From contig URHG01000012.1 of the NCBI GenBank assembly GCA_900547555.1, positions 1 through 57,891 on the forward strand: 57,891 nt of DNA. The letters run 5' to 3'. Position 1 is the first letter of the stretch, and each line of letters starts with the position of its first letter. A program made the position numbers and the translations under genes. The notes beneath the pieces are model-generated. The model did not search any database. It was not told the origin of the DNA and saw only the letters and a program-made list of their open reading frames with translations. Below, piece by piece: positions 1-8,243 of the stretch. The stretch is from an uncultured Porphyromonadaceae bacterium. Its GTDB lineage: Bacteria > Bacteroidota > Bacteroidia > Bacteroidales > UBA11471.

Positions 1-89
1 ATCGAACCGTCTACCTGACCGCGTGCTTCCGATACCCAAAACACACTGACCGACAATAGCAACAATATGTACTTGATGAATATATGCAT
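1..89 (-). CDS. N-terminus of an exported protein, cut by the window edge
   Basis: Only the first 29 codons lie in the window. The minus strand starts ATG at position 89 and reads MHIFIKYILLLL, then a hydrophobic stretch ending SEARGQ. This is a convincing Sec signal peptide with likely cleavage before the Gln. The start codon is four bases after the stop of the upstream propeller lipoprotein gene (94-1278), so it is the next member of the same minus-strand operon. A signal peptide ending in Gln is common in Bacteroidales outer-membrane barrels and carboxypeptidase-regulatory-like proteins, and a second barrel protein would fit the cluster. The visible part does not identify the family. Confidence 0.6.
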   Translation of the reverse strand, partial: MHIFIKYILLLLSVSVFWVSEARGQVDGS

Positions 90-93
90 AACG

Positions 94-1278
94 CTATTCA
101 CGCATTCTGTACACCACTAATACAGGATTGGATTCTTCCGGCCGATATGTCTGTGCTATTTTATCCCAACCTTCCGGACTATTTTCCATCAATTTTTCTG
201 ACGGAACCTTCTCTAAAAATGTTCCATTTAAAACCTTTATGAAAGTATTCTCTCCCTGACCTACAATATCCCGCATATCCCAAAAGAACGTCGGTGTAAC
301 ACCTGATATGACAATACTCCGATTACTCTTTTTATCGGTAAGGATTGCACTGTGCAAATCTTTCCGATACGGAAAATCGATATATCGAAATCTCGGCGTT
401 TCATATATGGAAGTTAAACCCGGTGTGTAGTCTTGCTCTTTCCATATATCTATCCATGTCCCGATAAATCCTTCTTTCTCAATCTTTTTACAAATTTCTT
501 TTTGGGTCATCTCGGGTAAAGACTGCGACATGATTTCATAGCGAGTGGTATCTTGTTCAAAAACCGAAATCGTATCGGAAAAAAGCTTCACACAACTTAC
601 TTTATCTCCACATATAGAAAAAACCGTATTATTCAGATCCTCACCGACATGGCTCTTTTCTGCATATTCCGACAAAACTCGTTTTACCGAATAGTCCGAC
701 CTATCCAGTACAATGCAATTGTAGGCATACATTCGATTGGGATTGACTTGACAAACTATTTCTTCTGAATTCAACATTCTACAATTACCCAAATAGGTAA
801 ATAGTCGCCCCTCTTGTGATGGAACAGACGAGATATAAACTCCATCGAGGCTATATCGATGCACTTTCCCCGCCATTTGGTCGAATAAAGCCACTTCATC
901 ACGATACGGGTCTACATAAAATCCCGATACGGAGACATATTCTCCGGGACCACCACCTCTACGACCGTACCTGCAAACAAATAAACCATCCTTATCGAAA
1001 CGAAGTACTCTATTGATCTTATTATCATAAATATAAAAGTCCCCTTTATGCTCTTGTAAGCTAGAAATCTTGGCGAGAAGGGACTCATCGATCGTCTCCA
1101 ATGCTATGCATCGACTCGATTGTATATAATTCGTGTCATTGTGATTGAGGCCTTGTTGTAACATCAAATCTTTTGTAAAAACAACAGAAGCTATATTTTT
1201 ATTATCATTCTTGACAGTATTACAAGACAATAATAAAAATACAACGACCGACAAAATACAAATTTTACTATTTATCAT
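94..1278 (-). CDS. Six-bladed beta-propeller lipoprotein
   Basis: A 394-residue lipoprotein. The N-terminus is hydrophobic and ends in the lipobox LLSC (Cys19), so it should be lipid-anchored in the envelope. The body has repeating blade-like strands, such as FYIYDNKINRVLRFDKDG and GGGPGEY. This is the signature of the six-bladed propeller (TolB/NHL-like, BF3164-type) lipoproteins of Bacteroidales. These often sit beside NVEALA peptide genes, as here: the start overlaps the NVEALA stop by four bases, which suggests translational coupling. The family has no established biochemical role; ligand binding or peptide handling at the surface is inference. A distantly exported protein starts four bases downstream. 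Confidence 0.8.
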   Translation of the reverse strand: MINSKICILSVVVFLLLSCNTVKNDNKNIASVVFTKDLMLQQGLNHNDTNYIQSSRCIALETIDESLLAKISSLQEHKGDFYIYDNKINRVLRFDKDGLFVCRYGRRGGGPGEYVSVSGFYVDPYRDEVALFDQMAGKVHRYSLDGVYISSVPSQEGRLFTYLGNCRMLNSEEIVCQVNPNRMYAYNCIVLDRSDYSVKRVLSEYAEKSHVGEDLNNTVFSICGDKVSCVKLFSDTISVFEQDTTRYEIMSQSLPEMTQKEICKKIEKEGFIGTWIDIWKEQDYTPGLTSIYETPRFRYIDFPYRKDLHSAILTDKKSNRSIVISGVTPTFFWDMRDIVGQGENTFIKVLNGTFLEKVPSEKLMENSPEGWDKIAQTYRPEESNPVLVVYRMRE

Positions 1279-1661
1279 AAATCACCACTTTTAAAACACG
1301 TACATGGAGTTAAGATTTCTCGCTGGACATCTTCATCCCAAGTATCGCAAACAGCATCGGAATCATTCACTTCGCGACAATACCATTCTCTAACTTGAAT
1401 CATATAACTCCATGGACAATCGCAAAGCCCCCCATCATCAGTACAATAATCACAAGGGTGTTCATATATAATTTCCGTACTTATTGACTGGAACAATTCT
1501 TGACCTTTTCGTATTTCTCCCATTTCCCCACTGGCCAATGCTTCAACATTCGCCATCGTCAAATCGGATACAGATTTCTGACGAACAGTAAAAAATAAAA
1601 TAACTGCAATTCCAGACAAAGCTACCACCAATAATGTAACTTTTAAAACAGATTTTCTCAT
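1275..1661 (-). CDS. NVEALA-family cysteine-rich exported peptide precursor
   Basis: A 128-residue precursor. Residues 4-26 form one hydrophobic segment, followed by SVSDLTMANVEALA with the diagnostic NVEALA motif at residues 38-43. The remainder is acidic and holds eight cysteines in the pattern CxxC, CxC, C, C, CxC, which could form four disulfides or bind metal. NVEALA proteins (Pfam NVEALA) are small Bacteroidetes exported peptides of unknown function; processing just after NVEALA has been proposed from the conserved motif. The stop overlaps the ATG of the propeller lipoprotein gene. A 110-base AT-rich gap separates it from the transglutaminase-like gene upstream and has a weak promoter-like box (TATCTTTC, minus strand, 1691-1698), so it may also be transcribed on its own. 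Confidence 0.85.
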   Translation of the reverse strand: MRKSVLKVTLLVVALSGIAVILFFTVRQKSVSDLTMANVEALASGEMGEIRKGQELFQSISTEIIYEHPCDYCTDDGGLCDCPWSYMIQVREWYCREVNDSDAVCDTWDEDVQREILTPCTCFKSGDL

Positions 1662-1771
1662 AAGATTAAAAATTTAAAATTATTTTGTTCGAAAGATACA
1701 AAATATCACGTAAATTCCCATAAAAAATAGATCTGTTTTTAAAACATATTTTCAATATTTAGAAAGAGTAT

Positions 1772-3721
1772 CTACCACCATTGTTGTTTACCGTTTTTGT
1801 AAATAAATATTCGTTCCTCAGTCCCTCCGCTCAAATTATGTAATATATACAATTTTCCTGCCGGAACTTTTTGAAAATCGAGATAATAATCGGTAGCGGT
1901 CTTTTCTCCCACACATTGCCAAGAAAAACCGTCCCAATACTCCAAACGGTAATGATTCCCAGGAATAATAAAATTTGTATCGCTTCGAGGTATGCATAGT
2001 ATCCGAGTCAGCACATAGTCATTCTTCTTGCCCAAATCAAGGGCGACATAACCATTTTCTTTTCTATTTATATTAAAATATGTCAAGTAATCTCCATCAA
2101 TAGCTTTTTCCCAACCTGTTTTGGAATCACCATTGGGAGAACCAAACACTTTTCCGGTCAAAACTATATCCTTTCTTTCACCTTGTCTCCGTCCATAAAA
2201 AACGACCTCAGCCAAATTTCCTCCCCGTTTATCCGCCAATCTCATTCTGATATATCGGTAAGGACGAGAAACAGTTACAGTCGAAGCTATTATATCTACT
2301 GTATCTTTATCAAGAATAGTCATTACAACTTTCGAGTCTGAAAAATCGGAATTGTCAGCTACCTCCACCGTTGCCCCCAAAAGCGCTTTTGAAAACGAGA
2401 TGATACGTGTAAACTTCGGATATTTACGAGTCAAGTGCATATCGGCAAAACCGGACGTGTCGGATTGGATATACTCTATCCCGCCTTCCTTGTCGAGAAT
2501 AAAGGGCGGTGTAGCCGGGATAAATACATCTTCGTCGTAATAACCGGCCATATAACAAACATCGCCTATCATATTCTTGAAATGGAACTTGCCATCGGAC
2601 GCCCGCCCGTAATCGACCGGTTGCCACTCCTTATTATCGAATACGCAAATCACTCCATACGGGAACGACCGATATCTATCGGTAACCACAGAATTACCGG
2701 AAACTTCGATATCGAATGTCGGAAAATAAAGATGCGATACATCGATCCTATCCGATGCCAATAAATACCCGGGAACATACGCAGCAGCATTTTCATCTAC
2801 ATCTTGTATCTCAAAAGTCTGGCGAAATATTTTGGCCGGTTTATAAGTAAAAAAATAACGTTTTCTATCCAAAGCATCGAAAGGAAGAAATTCGCCGCTG
2901 TCTTTCAAAACCACAACCCATTCGTGTCCCTGACTACGGTTTCCCCAATGATTGACATAATCTATTGTCGCAGGAATACCGCATGCTCTCAAAGTAAGTA
3001 CGTAATATTCGCTCATGTGCCGGCACGATCCTCGGCGAGCCTGTTCCACCTTACTCCTCGGCAAAGAGATAGGATACCCCCACATCAACCGGCTATTTTT
3101 ATACTTGCGTACTCTATCGAACTCATGGTACAACTCCTTGATAAGACGGTCGTCGTTGATAATAAGCGAATCACGTATTCTCCTGAATTGCTCGAAATGC
3201 CTTTTACGATACGGTTCCAATGGTTCATTTCCTATACGATACGGCAACACGTACCGGCAAAAAAGATCGATATCGCGAGATATAAAATCGGGAGCTGTCT
3301 GCCACGCCTCGAATGCCGTCTCTATCTCCTCTATCAAATACTCGGCCGATACGGTTTCCGTGTCATACTGTCGTCCTAAATACAAGGGTTGTAGCCGCCC
3401 GTATTTATGTACCAGATTCCACCAACACTGTTCGACAAGAGCAGGATCAGATTCGGAATTACCGCTTTTATACAGTTTTTCATATAGTGAAAATATTGTA
3501 TCATAGTGCTCTATCTGTTTATCCCTGTACCCGAATTTCCCGGGCATATTTTCTATCAAAAATTCAGCAGCCGCCCTCTTTAAAGAATCATCGGCGTAAT
3601 AATCCAACACTTTTTCCACCTCATCATTCGGCAAAACCGGAGCTTCCAATACATTACAGCTCCATAAAATTTGCATCAAAAGCAAAATCGAAAAAATACA
3701 TCTTGATATACTCATATTCAA
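1772..3721 (-). CDS. Transglutaminase-like lipoprotein with discoidin-like C-terminus
   Basis: A 649-residue protein with a lipoprotein signal ending LWSC (Cys22). A transglutaminase/protease-like core lies near residues 220-290, with the expected triad in order: Cys233 in RRGSCRHM, His266 in QGHEW and Asp282 in FLPFD. The middle of the protein is beta-rich. The last 120 or so residues (SKTGWEKAIDGDYLTYF onward) resemble an F5/8 type C (discoidin) carbohydrate-binding domain. Bacterial proteins of this superfamily cleave or crosslink peptides and many are uncharacterised. Here a surface-anchored hydrolase or crosslinker in the same operon as an NVEALA peptide suggests, by inference, processing or attachment of peptides or glycans. 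The start is 19 bases after the TPR gene. Confidence 0.8.
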   Translation of the reverse strand: MNMSISRCIFSILLLMQILWSCNVLEAPVLPNDEVEKVLDYYADDSLKRAAAEFLIENMPGKFGYRDKQIEHYDTIFSLYEKLYKSGNSESDPALVEQCWWNLVHKYGRLQPLYLGRQYDTETVSAEYLIEEIETAFEAWQTAPDFISRDIDLFCRYVLPYRIGNEPLEPYRKRHFEQFRRIRDSLIINDDRLIKELYHEFDRVRKYKNSRLMWGYPISLPRSKVEQARRGSCRHMSEYYVLTLRACGIPATIDYVNHWGNRSQGHEWVVVLKDSGEFLPFDALDRKRYFFTYKPAKIFRQTFEIQDVDENAAAYVPGYLLASDRIDVSHLYFPTFDIEVSGNSVVTDRYRSFPYGVICVFDNKEWQPVDYGRASDGKFHFKNMIGDVCYMAGYYDEDVFIPATPPFILDKEGGIEYIQSDTSGFADMHLTRKYPKFTRIISFSKALLGATVEVADNSDFSDSKVVMTILDKDTVDIIASTVTVSRPYRYIRMRLADKRGGNLAEVVFYGRRQGERKDIVLTGKVFGSPNGDSKTGWEKAIDGDYLTYFNINRKENGYVALDLGKKNDYVLTRILCIPRSDTNFIIPGNHYRLEYWDGFSWQCVGEKTATDYYLDFQKVPAGKLYILHNLSGGTEERIFIYKNGKQQWW

Positions 3722-3740
3722 TCCTCCTTTAAACGTACGA

Positions 3741-4085
3741 TCAAATCACCAATGACTTTTTATACCAAACTTCAAATAAAAAACGATATTGTTTCCATAT
3801 CAAACCCTCTATATTTTTTTCCTCTGACGGCTTATAATCACTTCCTGTAAAAATTCCCCCTGACGTTACTTTTCCCATACGATTATATTGGTACGCCTTA
3901 TCTACTAGACCTTTTCTCTCATATATGTACGCCAAGTTAAACCACACTCTCGACAGATTTGGCAATTGTTCATTCGAGCTAAACAAATAAAATTCGGCCG
4001 TTTCAAAATCGCCAAGCTGCATAGCAATACTTCCATATTTAGCCAAATCAATAGGATTAGAAGGCTTCTGCAAAATATGTATCAA
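3741..4085 (-). CDS. Short TPR protein, possibly the C-terminal part of a broken gene
   Basis: A 114-residue reading frame with two TPR-like helical pairs (AKYGSIAMQLGDFETAEFYL and SRVWFNLAYIYERKGLVDKAYQY). TPRs bind proteins; no enzymatic motif is present. The only start is a TTG at 4085. In the same frame, protein-like sequence continues upstream of the TTG (YWEKLRFYDKEFTERVVNFLL) while overlapping the end of the 81-residue gene in another frame, until a stop near 4181. This suggests either a frameshift joining the two frames or a longer ancestral protein that lost its middle. A separate translated TPR protein remains possible, because the operon spacing on both sides is tight. Confidence 0.55.
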   Translation of the reverse strand: MIHILQKPSNPIDLAKYGSIAMQLGDFETAEFYLFSSNEQLPNLSRVWFNLAYIYERKGLVDKAYQYNRMGKVTSGGIFTGSDYKPSEEKNIEGLIWKQYRFLFEVWYKKSLVI

Positions 4086-4093
4086 TAAAAAAT

Positions 4094-4339
4094 TTACAAC
4101 TCGTTCAGTAAATTCTTTGTCGTAAAACCGAAGTTTTTCCCAATAGATCCATCTTGACTTTCTACATAAGTATCTACTGCCACTTCATCGCAACCATTTT
4201 CTTTGAGGTAATTCAGCAACTCCGCCGCATCTTTTCCTATTTCAAAGAAATGACCATTAAATTCCATCAAAAAAGTTGTATGCAACGACGAAGTAGAAAA
4301 AGGTCTCACCGTTATACGCATCAAATCAAAATTATCCAT
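4094..4339 (-). CDS. Small PqqD-like protein
   Basis: An 81-residue protein of unknown function. Residues 24-47 (FLMEFNGHFFEIGKDAAELLNYL) resemble the fold of PqqD-like domains, which hold leader peptides of ribosomally made natural products and are often fused to M50 site-2 peptidases in Bacteroidetes. The start ATG is six bases after the stop of the barrel gene, so it is in the same operon. The 3' end overlaps, in another frame, sequence that looks like the upstream part of the TPR protein, so the true product may be a longer fusion. The PqqD assignment rests on pattern recognition only. If right, it would support peptide processing by this cluster. Confidence 0.5.
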   Translation of the reverse strand: MDNFDLMRITVRPFSTSSLHTTFLMEFNGHFFEIGKDAAELLNYLKENGCDEVAVDTYVESQDGSIGKNFGFTTKNLLNEL

Positions 4340-4345
4340 AACCGA

Positions 4346-6658
4346 CTATTCTAGAATTGTTGACTGATTAATATCATTTATTTCTGTACTATGGAATTTG
4401 TGTTTTTTCTTACCAAACGTAAAACGATAGTTGACCGTCAACTGTAACATATTGTCATAGGTACGTTCATAACGCATCTCATTGATTTTTGAATATGACA
4501 TTCTTTCATACCAACCTTTAAACGTTGTTTTCATAAAAGGACTCAATGTCCTGAATTGGATATTCCAACCTTTTATGGAGTAACTAATATTCAAATCAAA
4601 ACCTCCCGACGATTGAATTTTCGTTCCGGATTTCTCTATATAAGAACGTTTAGGGGCATACCCTGCCGAAACCGACCAGCCTTTATGAAAAAAATAACAA
4701 TCGATTGACACATTATACGAATCACCATATATCGTTTTCCAATATGCTAACTTTTCATGCTTATAGTTTCCATATACCTCAACCATCAATTTTTGGGGTA
4801 TAATACTATATTGTAACTGTAATTCATAACTTTGCAATATGGAGTTACCGCTACTTCGCTGCTGGCAGACAAACATATCTCTGTCGGCATCGTATTCGAT
4901 ATTGGTATAAGGTGAACGGTAATCTCCTCCGAATATAAAACCCGCACCCACAAAGAATCGATCTACTACCCAAGTATAAATAGCTCCGACTTGATATTTT
5001 CTCCAGTCTTTCAACTCAGGATTTCCTACGGAAATTTCATAAATATTACGACGGTACTCCGTAGCCGTGAGGTTGGTAATACCGGGCGAAGAACCTGATG
5101 TTTCGGCAACGATCTGCAACATATGTGTTTTATACATATATGTCATTTGCAATGATGGTACAAACATATGATCGAAATAGGTATCAGCACCTGTTTGGCT
5201 GAATGATAAACGTTCAGCTAATCGCAAACGCAAATTCAAACGATTTTTTACCTTGTAATTATAGGTAAGATATAATTGTGTGTTGCCTCTGTTCAAATAT
5301 ACGTCGGATACCACACCTTCACGCGTGTTGCGATCGTCGGTGCGGGTAAAGTCTTGATTGGCTTCTATATTGAATGACGAACGGTTCTTGAATGTTTTGG
5401 TATAATTGATTTTAAACCGTCCATACCAACTCGATTCGTCGGTTGCATTGTCATAGGCCGAAGTTATTACATCATCGATTCGGTAAACATACCAACGTTT
5501 GTAGTCGTTATTACCATAACTGCCATACAAATCCATACGCAAACGCTGGTCGTTTTTCAACGCACATTCATACCAAAACGACAATGCCGGAGACAGACTG
5601 GTCGAATGCCGGTTTTCTTGCATAGTATAGGTTTCAGGGGTATTGCTGAATGTCTGATTATTCCATACATCATTCTCTCTCAAGTTTTGATTCAAACGAA
5701 AAGAAGAATAGACACTCTGTTTTTTATCTTTATATATGTAATTGAAATAAGAACGTAAATTATTACTATTTTTTTGTGAAGGTAGTTCTTGGATCGTATT
5801 CACATTCGTTCTATCGGGAAAACCGTAAGCCGTTTCTGTATAGTTTTCGCTATTGTAGTTACTAAAACAATCATAGCTGTCGGCCACAGAAAGGGCAAAT
5901 TCCGACTTCCCTTGAAAATATTGAGCCGTCCCCCGAGCACTACCTGTAGGTTTATTTAAGTTATGCTGACCATTGACAGCAACCGTACCGGCATAGTCCC
6001 GCTCTTTCAGTACATAGTCAAACACAACATCAGCTTTGGGATAGTCGGTATTACCATTGGTATAGAAATCGATCCGCTTGATATCTCGCGGGTTCAAATT
6101 GTTTACCTCGTCTTCGGTGGCTTCCCGTCCGTCAATGCAGAACAATATCTCTCGTCCCATATAAGTAGGTTTCTGGTCGTATATACCGATGCTTACACCG
6201 GGTATGGTCATTGTTTTCAACAAGCTGTTTCGGTCATACACATGACGTAACTGTTCACGAGTAGGGTATATCATCGTTTTTTCAGCAGTGTGCACCGTAT
6301 GATTACCTGTAACAATAACTTCCTGTATGAGTGCAGAACTCCGGCTCAAAGTAATATCGCCAAGCCGCACCAACTTTTCTTCGGTAGGATTCAATATAAG
6401 GGTCATCTCTTTATAACCGAGATAGCCTATTTGCAGACGAAACGCCTGTTTCCCTCCCGATAGTTTCAATCTAAAATCACCTTTACTGTCGGTTATCATA
6501 CTAGCAACAAGAAGAGTATCGGAAGTAAAACAACATACCGTTGCCCCTATCAGGTCATTCCGCTCACTATCTCGCACATGACCTTCCACCTCGATGGTCT
6601 GTGCCACAACAGATGGAATAGTTGTAAATATGACGATAAAAAAAACGATATATTTCAT
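4346..6658 (-). CDS. TonB-receptor-like outer-membrane beta-barrel protein
   Basis: A 770-residue protein with a signal peptide ending SVVAQ near residue 20. A carboxypeptidase-regulatory-like domain covers about 21-105 (VEGHVRDSERNDLIGATV, then GDFRLKLSGGKQ). A plug-like domain follows at about 110-220 (SLLKTMTIPGVSIG, FCIDGREATEDEVNNL). The rest is a long alternating beta-barrel ending LTVNYRFTFGKKK. This matches the OMP_b-brl_3 class, related to SusC/TonB receptors but shorter and without an adjacent SusD. Such barrels move substrates or peptides across the outer membrane. It is the first gene of the minus-strand cluster; the stop lies six bases before the PqqD-like gene. The last dozen or so residues beyond the barrel end are an unusual polar tail. 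Confidence 0.85.
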   Translation of the reverse strand: MKYIVFFIVIFTTIPSVVAQTIEVEGHVRDSERNDLIGATVCCFTSDTLLVASMITDSKGDFRLKLSGGKQAFRLQIGYLGYKEMTLILNPTEEKLVRLGDITLSRSSALIQEVIVTGNHTVHTAEKTMIYPTREQLRHVYDRNSLLKTMTIPGVSIGIYDQKPTYMGREILFCIDGREATEDEVNNLNPRDIKRIDFYTNGNTDYPKADVVFDYVLKERDYAGTVAVNGQHNLNKPTGSARGTAQYFQGKSEFALSVADSYDCFSNYNSENYTETAYGFPDRTNVNTIQELPSQKNSNNLRSYFNYIYKDKKQSVYSSFRLNQNLRENDVWNNQTFSNTPETYTMQENRHSTSLSPALSFWYECALKNDQRLRMDLYGSYGNNDYKRWYVYRIDDVITSAYDNATDESSWYGRFKINYTKTFKNRSSFNIEANQDFTRTDDRNTREGVVSDVYLNRGNTQLYLTYNYKVKNRLNLRLRLAERLSFSQTGADTYFDHMFVPSLQMTYMYKTHMLQIVAETSGSSPGITNLTATEYRRNIYEISVGNPELKDWRKYQVGAIYTWVVDRFFVGAGFIFGGDYRSPYTNIEYDADRDMFVCQQRSSGNSILQSYELQLQYSIIPQKLMVEVYGNYKHEKLAYWKTIYGDSYNVSIDCYFFHKGWSVSAGYAPKRSYIEKSGTKIQSSGGFDLNISYSIKGWNIQFRTLSPFMKTTFKGWYERMSYSKINEMRYERTYDNMLQLTVNYRFTFGKKKHKFHSTEINDINQSTILE

Positions 6659-7055
6659 TATATTATATCAATCATATAAGAAGATTTTCTCATGATATTA
6701 AATTTTTGCATTAATCAATAATATTATTTTGCAAAGAAAAAAAATTATTTTATTAAAACAAATAATTTATCACCAATTATCTTTTTCAATATGAAAAAAC
6801 GAGCATAAATAATATCATTTCATAATATTTATACGCACAAAATAGTACATTTATTACCGCTGTATATAAACTATTGCATTTCCAATACGCATACAACTAA
6901 TGTTACTAGATTTTCTATAATCTGCTCGACAAAGGCTTCTCATTCGTTGAAAAAATTTATCGTCCATTTCCTGCATCGACAAAAAATACCGAAAATATTT
7001 TCTTCCTTACTTCCGCTCGTGCTATCTTTGTCATAATCTTACAAAATTATCTGTC
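6659..7055 (+). other. AT-rich divergent intergenic region
   Basis: This 397-base stretch separates the minus-strand barrel operon from plus-strand uxuA and must hold both promoters. It is very AT-rich near the barrel gene (6700-6850) and I see no open frame of substance. The plus side has one clear -7-type box (listed separately). I found no convincing CAAAnnTA box for the minus-strand operon, so its promoter may be of another class. Confidence 0.6.
7023..7030 (+). promoter_or_regulatory. Bacteroidales -7 box for uxuA
   Basis: TATCTTTG matches the TAnnTTTG -7 consensus of Bacteroidetes primary-sigma promoters and lies 25 bases before the uxuA ATG. No good -33 TTTG is seen at the usual spacing, so the promoter may be weak or activator-dependent. 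Confidence 0.6.
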
Positions 7056-8243
7056 ATGGAGAAGACATGGAGGTGGTTCGGTCCCAAAGACCCGATTACG
7101 CTCGACATGTTGCGGCAAATCGGCGTGGAAGGTATCGTTACCGCCCTGCACGATGTCCCCAACGGAGATGTATGGGACATCGAGAAGATAGCCCGCAGGA
7201 AAGCCTATATCGAGTCGCACGGCCTGCGGTGGTCGGTCGTTGAAAGTCTGCCCGTATGCGAAGCCATCAAATATGGCGGAACGGAAAGAGACCAGTTCAT
7301 CGAGAACTATAAAAACAGTCTGGCCAATTTGGGTCGATGCGGTATAAAAACCGTATGCTACAATTTTATGCCCGTCATCGACTGGATACGCACCGACCTA
7401 CAACACCCGTGGGCCGACGGTACCACATCGCTCTACTTCGACCGGGTACGTTTCGCCTACTTCGATATACATATTCTCGAACGCCCCGGAGCAGAAAAAG
7501 ATTATCCCGATCCGCTCCTCGCGAAAGTCGAAGAGCTGGGTAAAGTCATCTGCGAGAAAGAGAAAAACGACCTCATCGAGACAATCATCGTAAAGACACA
7601 AGGATTTGTCAACGGGAATATCAAAGAGGGCGATGAAAATCCGGTAAAAATATTCAAAAAGCTATTGTTGCACTACGAGGGCATCGATCGGAATGCCCTC
7701 CGCGAAAACATGCGCTATTTCTTGTCGGCCATCATGCCCGTATGCAAAACATTCGATATAAATATGTGCGTGCACCCCGATGACCCGCCTTTCCAAGTAT
7801 TGGGTCTTCCCCGCATCGTAACCGACGAGACAGACATCGCTTGGATACTCCATGCTGTCGACAACCCGCATAACGGACTCACTTTTTGCGCCGGTTCGCT
7901 CAGTGCCGGTCCACAAAACGACACACGGGAACTGGCCCGAAGATTTGCCAAACGAACGCACTTCGTGCACCTGCGGAGTACAGAAACTCTTCCGGACGAC
8001 AATTTCATCGAAAGCTCCCACCTATCGGGACGCGGACACCTCATCGACCTGATACGCATTTTCGAAAAAGAGAATCCGCATCTTCCCATGCGCGTCGACC
8101 ACGGACGCACCATGCTGGGAGACGAAAATCGAAACTACAATCCCGGATATTCTTTTCACGGTCGTATGTTGGCTCTGGCGCAAGTCGAAGGTATGATGGC
8201 CGTTGTGAAAGACGAACTAAACAAACAAATCTCAATACCATGA
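7056..8243 (+). CDS. uxuA: Mannonate dehydratase
   Basis: UxuA removes water from D-mannonate to give 2-keto-3-deoxygluconate, the third step of cytoplasmic glucuronate breakdown. The 395-residue length fits the family. It opens with the characteristic MEKTWRWFGPKDPITL and GVEGIVTALHDVPNG, and continues with SGLRW-type (SHGLRWSVVES), CYNFMPVIDW and CVHPDDPP blocks. The Cys and His of the last block, and the FVHLRST and RVDHGRTM segments further on, supply metal ligands in the known enzymes. The stop overlaps the ATG of the GH2 gene (ATGA), so the two are translated together. This suggests that a uronic acid is released or metabolised downstream of the GH2 enzyme. No uxaC, uxuB, kdgK or transporter gene is nearby. 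Confidence 0.95.
   Translation: MEKTWRWFGPKDPITLDMLRQIGVEGIVTALHDVPNGDVWDIEKIARRKAYIESHGLRWSVVESLPVCEAIKYGGTERDQFIENYKNSLANLGRCGIKTVCYNFMPVIDWIRTDLQHPWADGTTSLYFDRVRFAYFDIHILERPGAEKDYPDPLLAKVEELGKVICEKEKNDLIETIIVKTQGFVNGNIKEGDENPVKIFKKLLLHYEGIDRNALRENMRYFLSAIMPVCKTFDINMCVHPDDPPFQVLGLPRIVTDETDIAWILHAVDNPHNGLTFCAGSLSAGPQNDTRELARRFAKRTHFVHLRSTETLPDDNFIESSHLSGRGHLIDLIRIFEKENPHLPMRVDHGRTMLGDENRNYNPGYSFHGRMLALAQVEGMMAVVKDELNKQISIP

Noticed and set aside
7886..8239. Upstream extension of the GH2 reading frame
   Set aside because: It overlaps uxuA in another frame, is rich in Arg and Pro, and would bury the clear signal peptide that begins at 8240.
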